Counted from the first letter of the stretch, positions 8,717-17,204 are shown. The stretch: DNA of 64,000 nucleotides from Fibrella aquatilis (GCF_017353255.1 NZ_JAFMYU010000024.1:1-64000), one strand, 5' to 3'. The notes: a model not told the origin generated them from the sequence alone. Numbers and translations: made by a program.

Positions 8717-10564
8717 ATGCCTACTCGTACGCGTCGCACAAAACTCACCTTCTCCCGCCGGGCGTTCACCACCGGCCTACTCGCCACCGGCGCGCTGAGC
8801 AGCCCACTGATGCAGGCCGCAACGGAACTTCTGAAAACACCCCCTCCTGCCACGCCAACCGATAAACTCGTTGTCTACCAAATTTTTACGCGGCTGTTTG
8901 GCAACACACAAACCACCAATAAGCCCTGGGGGACCCTGGCCGAAAACGGCGTGGGCAAATTCAACGACATCACCGACAAGGCGCTTCAGGAAATCAAAAA
9001 ACTGGGCACCTCGCACGTGTGGTACACAGGCGTGATCGAGCACGCGAGCATGACCGGCTACTCGTCGCTGGGGGTGCCGCCCAACAACCCGCTGGTGGTG
9101 AAAGGCCGGGCCGGGTCGCCCTACGCCATCCGGGATTATTATGACGTGGCCCCGGATTTGGCCGTCGACGTGCGCAACCGGATGGCTGAGTTTGAGGCGC
9201 TGGTGAAGCGGTCGCACGCCAACGGGCTGAAGGTCATCATCGATTTTGTGCCCAACCACCTGGCCCGCGAATACGCCTCCAACGCCAAGCCGGAGGGGGT
9301 GCAGGACCTGGGCCAAACCGACGACCCAACGAAGGCTTTCGACCCCAACAACAATTTCTATTACCTGCCCGACGAAGCCTTTGTGCCCCCCGCCGGCCTC
9401 GCCCTCCCGGAAACGATAACGGCCCCGCCCTACGTGGAAAACCCCGCCAAAGCCACCGGCAACGACGTGTTTAAGGCCCAGCCCGATAAGAACGACTGGT
9501 ACGAAACAATCAAGCTGAACTACGGTGTCGACATTCAGAACGGGCGCAAAACGTATTTCGAGCCGGGCGGTTCGGCGAATCGGCCTGGCACCTGGACCAA
9601 AATGCGCGACATCCTGCTTTTCTGGGCCGGAAAAGGCGTTGACGGGTTCCGGTGCGACATGGCCGAGATGGTGCCGGTTGAGTTTTGGGGGTGGGTTATT
9701 CCGCAGATCAAAGCGAGCCGGGCCGACGGTGCCGTCACGTTTATTGCCGAGATCTACAACCCGCAGCAATACGCCAACTACATCAACACCGGCAGGTTTG
9801 ATTACCTCTATGACAAAGTGGGACTTTACGATGCCGTGCGGCCCCTGATGGAAGGCAAAGGCAGCACCACCGCCCTCTCGCGGGTGTGCGCCGGCGAGTC
9901 GGGCACGTTGGGTAAACACATGCTTCGTTTCCTGGAAAACCACGACGAGCAGCGCCTGGCGTCGCGGCAATTTGCCGGTGACCCACTGGCCGCCATTCCC
10001 GCCATGACCCTCTCGGCCACCCTGCACACGGGACCAATTATGACCTACTTTGGGCAGGAGGTGGGCGTAAACCCTACCCAGGCCGAAGGTTTTCAGGGCG
10101 ACGATGGGCGGACCACCATTTTCGACTATTGGGGCATCCCTGAGTACCAGGCCTGGACCAACGGCGGCCGTTTCGACGGGGGGAAGCTGACGGCGGCGCA
10201 AAAAAAGCTCCGGCAGTTCTACGTTCAGTTGGGGCAGCTCGTCAACGGCAGCGGGGCCATTCGGACGGGGGCGTTCCGGGACCTGCAACAGTACGGCCCG
10301 GCCCCCGCCGGTCAGGAGCGGCTGTTTTCGTACCTGCGTTTTTCAGCCAACCAAAGACTGCTCATTGTCTGCAACTTCGACCGAAACGCGCCGATCACCA
10401 CGCAACTGACCATCCCCGCCGACGCCTGGTCAGCCATGAAGATGCCGACTAAAAAAGCCTACAAATACTCCGATATTTTTCGCACCAAAACCATCATCAC
10501 GGCCGGGGCGCGGGTGCCGGTCACGGTGCCGCCGCTAGGGGTGCTGGTGCTATCCATTTCGTAG
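8717..10564 (+). CDS. Tat-exported GH13 alpha-amylase-family glycosidase
   Basis: A 615-aa alpha-glucan-active enzyme. The N-terminus carries a twin-arginine signal (FSRRAFTTGLLATGAL, residues 13-28). The GH13 regions appear in order: I, VIIDFVPNH (173-181); II, DGFRCDMAE with nucleophile D314; III, FIAEIY with acid/base E345; IV, ENHDE with H409/D410. The C-terminal beta domain is present. The catalytic set is intact, so it should hydrolyse or rearrange alpha-glucans in the periplasm. It is not next to a susCD cluster in this window. It is the last host gene before the prophage. Confidence 0.9.
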   Translation: MPTRTRRTKLTFSRRAFTTGLLATGALSSPLMQAATELLKTPPPATPTDKLVVYQIFTRLFGNTQTTNKPWGTLAENGVGKFNDITDKALQEIKKLGTSHVWYTGVIEHASMTGYSSLGVPPNNPLVVKGRAGSPYAIRDYYDVAPDLAVDVRNRMAEFEALVKRSHANGLKVIIDFVPNHLAREYASNAKPEGVQDLGQTDDPTKAFDPNNNFYYLPDEAFVPPAGLALPETITAPPYVENPAKATGNDVFKAQPDKNDWYETIKLNYGVDIQNGRKTYFEPGGSANRPGTWTKMRDILLFWAGKGVDGFRCDMAEMVPVEFWGWVIPQIKASRADGAVTFIAEIYNPQQYANYINTGRFDYLYDKVGLYDAVRPLMEGKGSTTALSRVCAGESGTLGKHMLRFLENHDEQRLASRQFAGDPLAAIPAMTLSATLHTGPIMTYFGQEVGVNPTQAEGFQGDDGRTTIFDYWGIPEYQAWTNGGRFDGGKLTAAQKKLRQFYVQLGQLVNGSGAIRTGAFRDLQQYGPAPAGQERLFSYLRFSANQRLLIVCNFDRNAPITTQLTIPADAWSAMKMPTKKAYKYSDIFRTKTIITAGARVPVTVPPLGVLVLSIS

Positions 10565-10736
10565 ACAACGGGGCAGTTGGTGGGCTTTATTTTGGGCTTC
10601 TCGGCCGCCTACCTTGGTCTATACCCCTCGTCGTTACAAACCCAATAGTAAAGGGTAAATCATCGAACGTCGATTACGTTTACAGCCAACGCAGAGCATG
10701 AGCGTATGCTAGCAAACGTGATAGTAGAAACAAAAA

Positions 10737-10764
10737 AGCCAGCTAGGTACGAACCTAGCTGGCT
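10737..10764 (-). terminator. displaced tRNA-Gly terminator
   Basis: A perfect 12-bp stem (AGCCAGCTAGGT paired with ACCTAGCTGGCT, 4-nt loop) followed on the minus strand by a T6 tract at 10732-10737. It lies 11 bp beyond the left att core. Before integration it would have directly followed the tRNA-Gly now at 53596-53668. Confidence 0.8.
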
Positions 10765-10774
10765 GATAATCAAT

Positions 10775-10798
10775 GAGCGGGAAATGGGTCTCGAACCC
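10775..10798. other. attL core
   Basis: GAGCGGGAAATGGGTCTCGA plus ACCC, identical to 53595-53618. It is the T-arm/acceptor part of tRNA-Gly only; identity stops on both sides (T/G at the left, T/A at the right). Confidence 0.9.
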
Positions 10799-10869
10799 TC
10801 TCTTTATTGGCAATATACTGCTTATCATCTGATTCTGAGCGCTTTTGTGATGCCATTGTGTTGAAGGTT

Positions 10870-10907
10870 ACTGCCCATTTCCCATTTTATCTCCTTTTTA
10901 CTGCCAC
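10870..10907. other. putative integrase arm-type sites, left end
   Basis: ACTGCCCA at 10870-10877 and ACTGCCAC at 10900-10907. The octamer ACTGCCAC also occurs twice at the right end (53519, 53530) in the same orientation. All lie inside the prophage, 58-125 bp from the att cores, where integrase arm-binding sites are expected. Confidence 0.4.
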
Positions 10908-10917
10908 GTTTTTGCCC

Positions 10918-11646
10918 CTATCTGGCGGGTGCATAGACGATGTGTTTCACGCGGAAGACGTGGTGGATCTGATCGGCCGGTACGTTGATGATACCGCCCG
11001 TCGGATTGTCGGCATGGAGTGCCAACTGTTGATGTTGTAGAAGATCATTCGATACGATACGTCTGACGATGAAGTAGTTGTTGTAGAAAATTGCGTACAC
11101 GCCACTCGGCATATAGGGCCACTGACTGGGCTGCTCCCATTCGGCCAGGACAATCGTCCCGTTCGGGTAGTAAGGTTCCATACTGTCATTGTGGATTTCG
11201 ACAAGGAGATTATTCTCATAGGTTTCCCCTGGTTGCTGGATAATAGTCATGCGTTGAAGTAAACCGAACGCGCTACTGGGGCCTTCGCCGACACTGAAGC
11301 GACTACGATCCTGAGCAGGCACATACGGCAGGTCGATTAATTTATTATTGGTTACTGTGTGAACCACGAGTTGGGCATTCGATTCCCCTAGTTGCTCCTG
11401 ATCAGGAGCATTCCCTTCCATTGCATCGGTGAGTTGCTGAACCGGCACCTTGTAGAGTTGAGCCAGCTTGGCCAAGTCCTGTGATTTGGGCTTGCTGATG
11501 CCCGTTTCCCATTTCTGGACGGCCTGATGCTGCACATTAAAATGGGCACCGACTTGCTTCAAGGTCAGGCCGTTGGCTTTACGGAGGGTTCGGAGGAGGG
11601 TACCGAAAGGGTATTCTGGAGAATTATTCTCTCTTTTTAGTTGCAT
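10918..11646 (-). CDS. XRE/S24-fold phage repressor
   Basis: A 242-aa CI-like regulator. The N-terminus (residues 14-70) is an HTH_XRE domain (GTLLRTLRKANGLTLKQVG...QKWETG). The C-terminus is a LexA/CI peptidase-fold dimerisation domain with the serine in NDSMEP (S155). Where VKRL with the catalytic lysine is expected, the sequence reads YFIVRRIV, placing Arg195 there, and no Ala-Gly or Cys-Gly cleavage site is evident in the linker. It may therefore not self-cleave. It is transcribed leftward from a shared operator region facing the early genes, as in lambdoid immunity regions. The call as repressor is firm; the loss of autocleavage is inferred. Confidence 0.88.
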   Translation of the reverse strand: MQLKRENNSPEYPFGTLLRTLRKANGLTLKQVGAHFNVQHQAVQKWETGISKPKSQDLAKLAQLYKVPVQQLTDAMEGNAPDQEQLGESNAQLVVHTVTNNKLIDLPYVPAQDRSRFSVGEGPSSAFGLLQRMTIIQQPGETYENNLLVEIHNDSMEPYYPNGTIVLAEWEQPSQWPYMPSGVYAIFYNNYFIVRRIVSNDLLQHQQLALHADNPTGGIINVPADQIHHVFRVKHIVYAPAR

Positions 11647-11650
11647 AATT

Positions 11651-11708
11651 ATCTTTTTAAGAGCATTATTGCAGTGTAGTTATTGCAGTGCAGGGAAAAC
11701 ACTGCAAT
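11651..11708. promoter_or_regulatory. immunity-region operator cluster
   Basis: TTATTGCAGTG occurs at 11666-11676 and 11680-11690, and the inverted half-site CACTGCAAT at 11700-11708. All lie between the leftward repressor and the rightward early genes. A 22-bp segment here (TGCAATAA.T.CTCTTAAAAAGA, minus strand) recurs at 18.7 kb. They are candidate repressor-binding sites. Confidence 0.6.
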
Positions 11709-11733
11709 GATTGGTCACAAAAAGATAAAAACC

Positions 11734-12030
11734 ATGCACTTGATGGGAGAAAACGAGAGTAATGAGTATACGGTCATGTATTGGCGGGTCAAATTCAAGG
11801 AGTTAAGGCCCAAGCTTGACCGAGAATGGATGAAGCAGGTAGGCGCATTTGAGGCGCATTTCTCAACCGCCGATGGGTTGAATATGCTCTTGCAAGTGCA
11901 AAAAGGAAGAGCATGCCTGGCGAACACGCAACGAGTGGTGCAGACGGTGGAGCGTCTGCTCGACAAGAAAGAGAGCAAAGGGAAGCGGCGACGTTCGCTG
12001 GCGAAACGGCAAAAACTGGCGACCGCATGA
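11734..12030 (+). CDS. first early-operon protein, unknown
   Basis: A 98-aa basic protein, first gene rightward from the immunity region, in the position of a cro-like or early regulator, but no helix-turn-helix is evident. The C-terminus is strongly basic (KKESKGKRRRSLAKRQK), suggesting nucleic-acid contact. The ATG at 11734 follows an A-rich leader; an in-frame ATG at 11707 lies inside the operator repeat and is less likely. It overlaps the next gene by 4 bp (ATGA). Function unknown. Confidence 0.6.
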   Translation: MHLMGENESNEYTVMYWRVKFKELRPKLDREWMKQVGAFEAHFSTADGLNMLLQVQKGRACLANTQRVVQTVERLLDKKESKGKRRRSLAKRQKLATA

Positions 12031-12191
12031 ACGAAGCCGAATGGGTAGCCCGGAGCTACCAGTTAGTGCCCGGTCTGTTGATCGGTATCCTGTTACTGTC
12101 AGGCGGTTTAGCCCTGATTGGTTTATGGCAAGAGTGCAAGAGTTCAACCACAAAACATGCTGACAATGGCATCTACAAACCCCGTCGATAG
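12027..12191 (+). CDS. small single-pass membrane protein
   Basis: A 54-aa protein with one hydrophobic helix (LVPGLLIGILLLSGGLALIGL) starting at an ATGA overlap with the preceding gene, which suggests translational coupling. Its 3' end overlaps the next gene, and its coding sequence contains the first copy of the AGTTCAACCAC motif. Function unknown. Confidence 0.55.
   Translation: MNEAEWVARSYQLVPGLLIGILLLSGGLALIGLWQECKSSTTKHADNGIYKPRR
12141..12151 (+). repeat. start-associated repeat, copy 1
   Basis: AGTTCAACCAC followed by AAA, 5 nt before the ATG at 12157. One of five copies in the prophage, all on the + strand and upstream of a start codon. Confidence 0.6.
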
Positions 12192-12738
12192 ATCGACACA
12201 AATACGTACCCGCCTGGCCGAATTATTCGATCAGACCCACAAACCGTTTAACTGGACCAACCCGAATACGGGTGAGCAGATAAATTCTGTCTGCATGCGT
12301 AGTCGGCATGAGATGCCCGAAGCGACCTGGGAGGCCATCTGGAAAGAAAAGCGTGAGCTGCGTACTGAATTGAAGGCGTTGCTGCTGTCAGATCCAACCG
12401 TTGTGAAAGTTCGTACTGGCTACTCGGTGGCTGGCTGGAGTGAGAAACACGATTATTTCCGCAATAAGGTCGATACGTTCAACACGCTGGAGGAGGCACA
12501 GGCCTGCCTGGCGGAGTTGAAAGCCCGCGCTGATTGGGGTATTCCGACGGTGATCGTCGAGCGGTTGTTTTCCCTGGCCACCTCTCCTAACCCGGAAGAG
12601 TTTCATGAGCCGGATTACATCAAGGGAGGCGGTTACGCTTATGGATCAGACCGGCTGGTTGACAAGCATATGTGCGGCACGAAAGGCGTATCCTGGAACA
12701 CGCTGCTTCGTCGGCTCATGGGTGGCTACACCTACTAA
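12157..12738 (+). CDS. phage early protein, unknown
   Basis: A 193-aa soluble protein with no recognised domain. Charged helices (PEATWEAIWKEKRELRTELKALL) and a Gly/Tyr-rich C-terminus are visible. The chosen ATG follows start-associated repeat copy 1; an upstream in-frame TTG would overlap the membrane gene more deeply. Function unknown. Confidence 0.65.
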   Translation: MLTMASTNPVDRSTQIRTRLAELFDQTHKPFNWTNPNTGEQINSVCMRSRHEMPEATWEAIWKEKRELRTELKALLLSDPTVVKVRTGYSVAGWSEKHDYFRNKVDTFNTLEEAQACLAELKARADWGIPTVIVERLFSLATSPNPEEFHEPDYIKGGGYAYGSDRLVDKHMCGTKGVSWNTLLRRLMGGYTY

Positions 12739-12752
12739 CCTACACTAACGCT

Positions 12753-13019
12753 ATGAAAATGACATCGAATGAGCCGGTTTTAGTGAGCCTGCTTGACATT
12801 ATCCAACTGGCTGATGCTGGCCACCTTGCCGAACAGGACGACGATATTCTGGACGCTATGCGGTCGCTGATGGAGAACCTGCTGGCCGTGATGAAACAAT
12901 TCGGGAAGCCCGATTACACGTCGCCAAGTTTACCGCGTCCGGTAACGATAGCCTGGCTGGAACAGACGATCTGCACGATTACTACCTTACTCAACACCCG
13001 TTACGGCTGTAACGATTAA
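12753..13019 (+). CDS. phage early protein, unknown
   Basis: An 88-aa acidic, probably helical protein (LLDIIQLADAGHLAEQDDDILDAMRSLMENLL). The ATG at 12753 follows a 14-nt gap after the preceding stop; the frame is open upstream but there overlaps a better gene. Function unknown. Confidence 0.6.
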   Translation: MKMTSNEPVLVSLLDIIQLADAGHLAEQDDDILDAMRSLMENLLAVMKQFGKPDYTSPSLPRPVTIAWLEQTICTITTLLNTRYGCND

Positions 13020-13030
13020 CCCCCCTGACC

Positions 13031-13438
13031 ATGCTGTCTATCCAAGTATTACCCGCCGACAATCGGCGGGCGGTGAATGCTTTTCGCCGGTTTGAAGTAC
13101 CGTTTTACGACAACGAAGCCAATCGGCTGCTTCGTGAATTCATCTACTATGAACTGCTGAAGGTGCGGCTTGGGGCCTGCTTCAGTACCAGGGTGGCCAC
13201 GAGCCTGACCGAAGCCCAACTGGAGGAACTCTACCGGGCGGTGCCAACGGTGGCGTGTCAGGTGGTGCTGGTCTACCCCGTGCTGGCCAACCTTCGCCAG
13301 GTACTGCAATATGCCGTTCGTGCGCAACAGCAGGAAGAAACGCCCTTGTTGCCAGGCTACGAGCGGTGGGAACTGCACATGCGATTTGTGGCCATTGCGG
13401 AGGGTGTATTTGGCGAATTAACCCCTGTGCAGCCATGA
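13031..13438 (+). CDS. phage early protein, unknown
   Basis: A 135-aa soluble protein, largely helical by composition, with no motif that I recognise. It is part of the tightly packed early operon and ends in a 4-bp ATGA overlap with the next gene. Confidence 0.65.
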   Translation: MLSIQVLPADNRRAVNAFRRFEVPFYDNEANRLLREFIYYELLKVRLGACFSTRVATSLTEAQLEELYRAVPTVACQVVLVYPVLANLRQVLQYAVRAQQQEETPLLPGYERWELHMRFVAIAEGVFGELTPVQP

Positions 13439-13560
13439 GGGGAATTAACCTGGCCATGGGTGTGATCACGCTGGTGGCGTGTGCTCTGCTGAACCTGAAA
13501 AAGGTACTGACTGAGTACCGAAATGAGAACGAATTAGACCCTTCCGAATATGAATCCTAA
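13435..13560 (+). CDS. tiny membrane protein
   Basis: A 41-aa protein with one hydrophobic segment (INLAMGVITLVACALLNL) and a charged tail. It is coupled to the gene before by ATGA and overlaps the next gene by 11 bp. It is the second very small membrane protein in this early block. Function unknown. Confidence 0.5.
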   Translation: MRGINLAMGVITLVACALLNLKKVLTEYRNENELDPSEYES

Positions 13561-14041
13561 GCCGAATAGGCCAGCCTTTGACGTGCTGGCCCCTAAGAAA
13601 CAGGCGTTTGCCGAGTTACAGCGTGAACTGGCTGAACGTATACACATATCCGGTACGGAAGCCGATCCTGAATTGGTGGAGCGGACGATGAACGCGGCCA
13701 TTGACCTGATTGAAGGACTGGAGGTAGCGGCGGGTACACCGAAGCATATCCACGGTGAACGCTACGACACGTACAACCAACAGCAACTGGCACCAGGGCG
13801 TGATTTGGTGCAGCAACAGTATGTGGCACCCCGTCAGGTGATCCACCATACGACGGAGGTAAACGTGCCGCCGAACGACCGAATGTACAAGATCAACGAG
13901 GACCTGATCATTGGCATGAATGGACACTTTGTGTTCCGTCCGATCAGCCGAAAACTGCACACGGCGGTGGGTGAGATTGACCTGTCGGTAACGGAGGCGA
14001 TCCGTTTACTTGACTTCCTAAAATATGACTATCAACTCTAA
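13550..14041 (+). CDS. phage early protein, unknown
   Basis: A 163-aa protein with no recognised domain. Its stop (TAA) overlaps the ATG of the DUF3987 gene by one base, which suggests coupled expression and a possible role beside it in replication. Function unknown. Confidence 0.65.
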   Translation: MNPKPNRPAFDVLAPKKQAFAELQRELAERIHISGTEADPELVERTMNAAIDLIEGLEVAAGTPKHIHGERYDTYNQQQLAPGRDLVQQQYVAPRQVIHHTTEVNVPPNDRMYKINEDLIIGMNGHFVFRPISRKLHTAVGEIDLSVTEAIRLLDFLKYDYQL

Positions 14042-15429
14042 TGCGCCAGTATAACCCTAATGGTCAACCAATTGACAACAAAAAACTATCGCAGCCGGGG
14101 CCGTATGCCGCCCTGGTTACGGATGATGACCTCGAAGCAGAGGCCAAAAAGCGGCGCAAGGGGCTGGTGTTTCCCCTGGAGGTGTTTCCTGATCGGTTGA
14201 AGGCGCTGATTGCCAGACTAGTGGAAGATCTGCACGGCGAACGGGCCTTTATTGGCCTGACGCTGTTGCAGGCAGCGGCTTCGTCCATCGGCTCATCGCT
14301 CCGGGCATCGACGGGTAACTGGGAAGTGTGCCTGAGTATGTGGGGGGCATCGGTGGGTATCTCCAGTTCGGGGAAGTCGATGATCCAGGGTATTCTGCTC
14401 AAACCCCTCAACAAGTTTCAGGATGACTACAACCGGGAATACGTGGATAAGTGCAAGAGTGATCCAGACACCATGCACCCGCAGAAGGTGCTACTGTACT
14501 CGGACATCACGTTCGAGTCGCTGATCAGGGACGTGTTCGGCAACAACTTCAAAGGCGTGACGCGCTATGAAGACGAATTGCTGAAGTGGATCGACGATAT
14601 GGACCGCTACAAAACCGGCAAGTCGGAAGCCTCATTCTGGACGGCCGCGTGGTCACCGTCGTCATCATTTAGTATGCGGCGCTCGAATGGGAAGCTGACA
14701 TTCATTGAGAAAAACCACCTGGTGGCCTCGGTAATGGGATCGACGCAACCGGACGTGCTGTACCGCTTCTATGAACAGAACCGGCTGGCCACTGGCTACA
14801 TCTTCCGGATGCTTTGGGCGTTTGCCGAAACTGACCGCGTGATTTCGCCCAACCTGATGTTTGCCTTACCTCAAGAGATCCTGGACCCGTATTACGGCAT
14901 GATTTCCAGGCTGTTCCGGGAACTGAAGATGGAGGATAAAGACAGCGAACCACAGGTAGTGAAGCTCAACCGGCCGGGCATTCAGCTTTTTCAGGAATGG
15001 CAGGATAGGCACACCATCACGATCAACAAGATGGATGGTCTGACCGATAAGAACGTGAAGGCGGGCATTTTCGGCAAAATCAAGGAATACGTACTGAGAA
15101 TCAGCCTGATACTGGCGGCTATGGATTGGGCTTTCTGGGAGCCTGATTTGACCAGGCTGGAGAAGTTCGGCATCGACGAGCAGTACGTAGCCAAAGCCCT
15201 GAAAGTCTGCGATTACTTTTTGGCTACGGGCTACGAAGCCTACCAGGTCGCTAAAAACAAGGTGCTGGTGCCGCCACAAGTGCTGGAGTTTGCTTCGCTG
15301 CTAAAGGCGTTCCAGCACAACCAAACGGCACTGGCTGACCACCTCGGCGTATCGAAGCAGGCGGTGAACCGGAAGCTTCGTGATTACATCGACAAATTCC
15401 CCTCGGCCTTCGGGGCAAAGAACGGCTAA
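14041..15429 (+). CDS. DUF3987 family replication-type protein
   Basis: A 462-aa protein resembling DUF3987, a family found in phages and plasmids next to primase/helicase genes. A P-loop-like stretch (GASVGISSSGKS) lies near residues 102-113. The conserved YEDELLKWIDDMDRYK..SEASFWTAAWSPS block follows around residues 179-208. The C-terminus (TALADHLGVSKQAVNRKL) resembles a helix-turn-helix. The family is thought to act in replication initiation. It is the largest early gene, and the iteron-like array lies 1.1 kb downstream. No separate polymerase or DnaB/C gene was recognised, so replication probably relies on host enzymes. Confidence 0.75.
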   Translation: MRQYNPNGQPIDNKKLSQPGPYAALVTDDDLEAEAKKRRKGLVFPLEVFPDRLKALIARLVEDLHGERAFIGLTLLQAAASSIGSSLRASTGNWEVCLSMWGASVGISSSGKSMIQGILLKPLNKFQDDYNREYVDKCKSDPDTMHPQKVLLYSDITFESLIRDVFGNNFKGVTRYEDELLKWIDDMDRYKTGKSEASFWTAAWSPSSSFSMRRSNGKLTFIEKNHLVASVMGSTQPDVLYRFYEQNRLATGYIFRMLWAFAETDRVISPNLMFALPQEILDPYYGMISRLFRELKMEDKDSEPQVVKLNRPGIQLFQEWQDRHTITINKMDGLTDKNVKAGIFGKIKEYVLRISLILAAMDWAFWEPDLTRLEKFGIDEQYVAKALKVCDYFLATGYEAYQVAKNKVLVPPQVLEFASLLKAFQHNQTALADHLGVSKQAVNRKLRDYIDKFPSAFGAKNG

Positions 15430-15431
15430 TG

Positions 15432-15442
15432 AGTTCAACCAC
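15432..15442 (+). repeat. start-associated repeat, copy 2
   Basis: AGTTCAACCAC two bases after the DUF3987 stop codon and 13 nt before the ATG at 15456. There is no terminator in front, so it is not simply a transcription start region. Confidence 0.6.
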
Positions 15443-15455
15443 AGATCAATAGACA

Positions 15456-15821
15456 ATGTCAAAAAAACAGTATTTCACGGTGCCAGGCACCAACCATAGT
15501 CACAAGAACAAGCTGGAGGCTTATGTAGCCTCGCAGCTCAAGCAGTTCGATTGTCAGATTATCGAATCGGTCGATGATTTTAAGACGCACGTTGCCGCCG
15601 TGGTGGCCAGGGCTAACCGGGCGCACCCACGCTGTAAGCCAACCGCAATGATTGGCCATCACGGCGCGACGACCAACAAAGTTGTGGTGGTTGGGCTGAG
15701 TGGCTTCTCCGTTTGGAGCGTCAACATCTACCAGGTAGCGGGTACGTTGACCGGGGCGTATGACGGCGCAATCAGAGTACCTGAAAAAGGTGAAGACGCG
15801 GAGCAACTAACCCTGCTGTAA
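15456..15821 (+). CDS. phage early protein, unknown
   Basis: A 121-aa protein. The central region alternates beta-type stretches (KVVVVGLSGFSVWSVNIYQVA). The start follows copy 2 of the start-associated repeat. No domain recognised. Confidence 0.6.
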   Translation: MSKKQYFTVPGTNHSHKNKLEAYVASQLKQFDCQIIESVDDFKTHVAAVVARANRAHPRCKPTAMIGHHGATTNKVVVVGLSGFSVWSVNIYQVAGTLTGAYDGAIRVPEKGEDAEQLTLL

Positions 15822-15824
15822 GCT

Positions 15825-16349
15825 ATGAAACACCGATTTGAAGACCACCCAGATTTTACGGATTACATCTGGTATCCGGGGAAAGACACCCATCCCATGC
15901 TCAAGAAGCGGAGTGACGCTTTCATGGCTTTACCGGAAGCGGAGCGGATGGCTGATTTCATCATCCCGAACGTGATAGGTGATTATTGCCTGAAAGCAGG
16001 TGACTGGACCCTTGGCACTCATCACCATAACGATCAGCCGTACTTAATAACGAGCGTTCAGATCCTGGGAGATGAACACTGGGATCATTGGGAGTGGTAT
16101 CGCGGCTACAAGCCTATTTCTGGCGTGAAGGTCCACTGCTACAGAGCTATTCGGCTTGACGACTATTTAAAGCACGGCTGCAAGCGTACTACGCGCGATG
16201 AGCAGTACAGCGGTTTTGGCGGGTACGTGCCGCAAGATGATCACCTGACGGAGATTGTGAATGGTTGGCGAGGTCAGATCAAGATCTGGAAGGTGCCAGA
16301 ACCTGAAGCTGTCACCAGAGCCAAGCACGGTCAATTAGCCCTGTTGTAG
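15825..16349 (+). CDS. phage early protein, unknown
   Basis: A 174-aa protein rich in His, Trp and Tyr (TLGTHHHNDQPYLI, DEHWDHWEWYRGY). The start follows the preceding stop by 3 nt. The C-terminal LALL-stop resembles the LTLL-stop of the preceding gene. No domain recognised; the His/Trp clusters could bind a metal or a nucleotide, which is speculation. Confidence 0.6.
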   Translation: MKHRFEDHPDFTDYIWYPGKDTHPMLKKRSDAFMALPEAERMADFIIPNVIGDYCLKAGDWTLGTHHHNDQPYLITSVQILGDEHWDHWEWYRGYKPISGVKVHCYRAIRLDDYLKHGCKRTTRDEQYSGFGGYVPQDDHLTEIVNGWRGQIKIWKVPEPEAVTRAKHGQLALL

Positions 16350-16352
16350 GCC

Positions 16353-16532
16353 ATGAAAGCATACACGTATCTCGGAGATAGGCTCACGGATGAATCCCTG
16401 AAAGGAGTTACCTGCACGGCTGTTTTGAGCCAGCAGGGTAAGTGCATCCGGGGCAAGAACGGCAACATGCTTGTCGAGTTCGCCGGAGGTCATCAGGTCG
16501 TTGTACTTGGTCGTCGATTGCGAAAACGGTAG
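16353..16532 (+). CDS. small basic phage protein
   Basis: A 59-aa protein (MKAYTYLGDRLTDESLKG...VVVLGRRLRKR) three bases after the preceding stop. It is probably a small beta-rich protein of the same operon and the last gene before the iteron-like region. Function unknown. Confidence 0.5.
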   Translation: MKAYTYLGDRLTDESLKGVTCTAVLSQQGKCIRGKNGNMLVEFAGGHQVVVLGRRLRKR

Positions 16533-16874
16533 CACGTTGACATGTTGACGCGGTTTTGTCCTATTCGACAGCTAACGCGCTGACAGTCAATGTAAAGTCC
16601 TGTCAACAAATGTCAACATTTCGCCGGAAACAGAACACGTAACCCGCTGATAATCAATACTACAAAGTCAATGGCCGAAGGTTGACAGATGTTGACGCGG
16701 CGTCAATCAACGTCAACGAGCCAACATTGACAACGCACCCGTGAGTATCAGGGAGTTATGGGGTACGGTTTCCGGCAAAATGTTTACTCTAATTGACCGG
16801 TAGGCAAATCTAATAATCAAGCAGTTAACCAATTTTTTGCATTAAAACAAGACGCTTTGGCGTCAACAGTCAAC
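16533..16874. repeat. GTTGAC/GTCAAC iteron-like array, candidate replication origin
   Basis: A 342-bp non-coding stretch with nine exact GTTGAC or GTCAAC hexamers. Forward copies start at 16536, 16544, 16681 and 16691; reverse copies start at 16602, 16612, 16712, 16862 and 16869. Most come in pairs 7-10 bp apart, and forward and reverse pairs alternate. Related GTCAAT copies lie at 16586, 16667 and 16702. The 3' part is AT-rich. It resembles an initiator-binding array or a complex operator. Confidence 0.6.
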
Positions 16875-17204
16875 ATGAAGATGAAACAGCGGAATGAAGT
16901 GGTCACGTACCTGCTCCAAAACTTCGCCATTGCGGCACTGGCCGATTCGCCATTGCAGGACCAGATCACGAAGCAGGCCGACAAATACCGGGGTAATCTG
17001 CTGGGTAGCCTGACACCCGAAGAGCGGGTGCCGGTACTGAAGATGAAAGCGGCCATTGTGGAACTAGCCACCAAATTGACCAACTGCGAGGATGTCACGC
17101 AGATTGAAGCGACCTATAACTACCTGAAGGCATTAAACGCCGGGGAGGTGCTGATAGCTCAAGACGATATCGGCGAAGTGGCTGGTTACGAGGCCAATAT
17201 TTAA
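16875..17204 (+). CDS. phage protein, unknown
   Basis: A 109-aa helical protein (QRNEVVTYLLQNFAIAALADSPLQ...). The ATG at 16875 abuts the last GTCAAC repeat, so that repeat could control this gene. The frame is open from a TTG at 16857. No domain recognised. Confidence 0.6.
   Translation: MKMKQRNEVVTYLLQNFAIAALADSPLQDQITKQADKYRGNLLGSLTPEERVPVLKMKAAIVELATKLTNCEDVTQIEATYNYLKALNAGEVLIAQDDIGEVAGYEANI

Noticed and set aside
8777-10288. 503-codon open frame on the minus strand across the GH13 gene
   Set aside because: It is antisense to a gene with all catalytic motifs in place; long antisense frames are common in GC-rich coding DNA. The translation shows no domain.
10807-11040. Plus-strand frame opposite the end of the phage repressor
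   Set aside because: It overlaps the repressor in antisense, has no leader and covers the integrase arm-site region; no domain.
16533-16876. GTTGAC repeats as a CRISPR array
   Set aside because: Repeats are hexamers in both orientations without constant spacers, and no cas genes are near.
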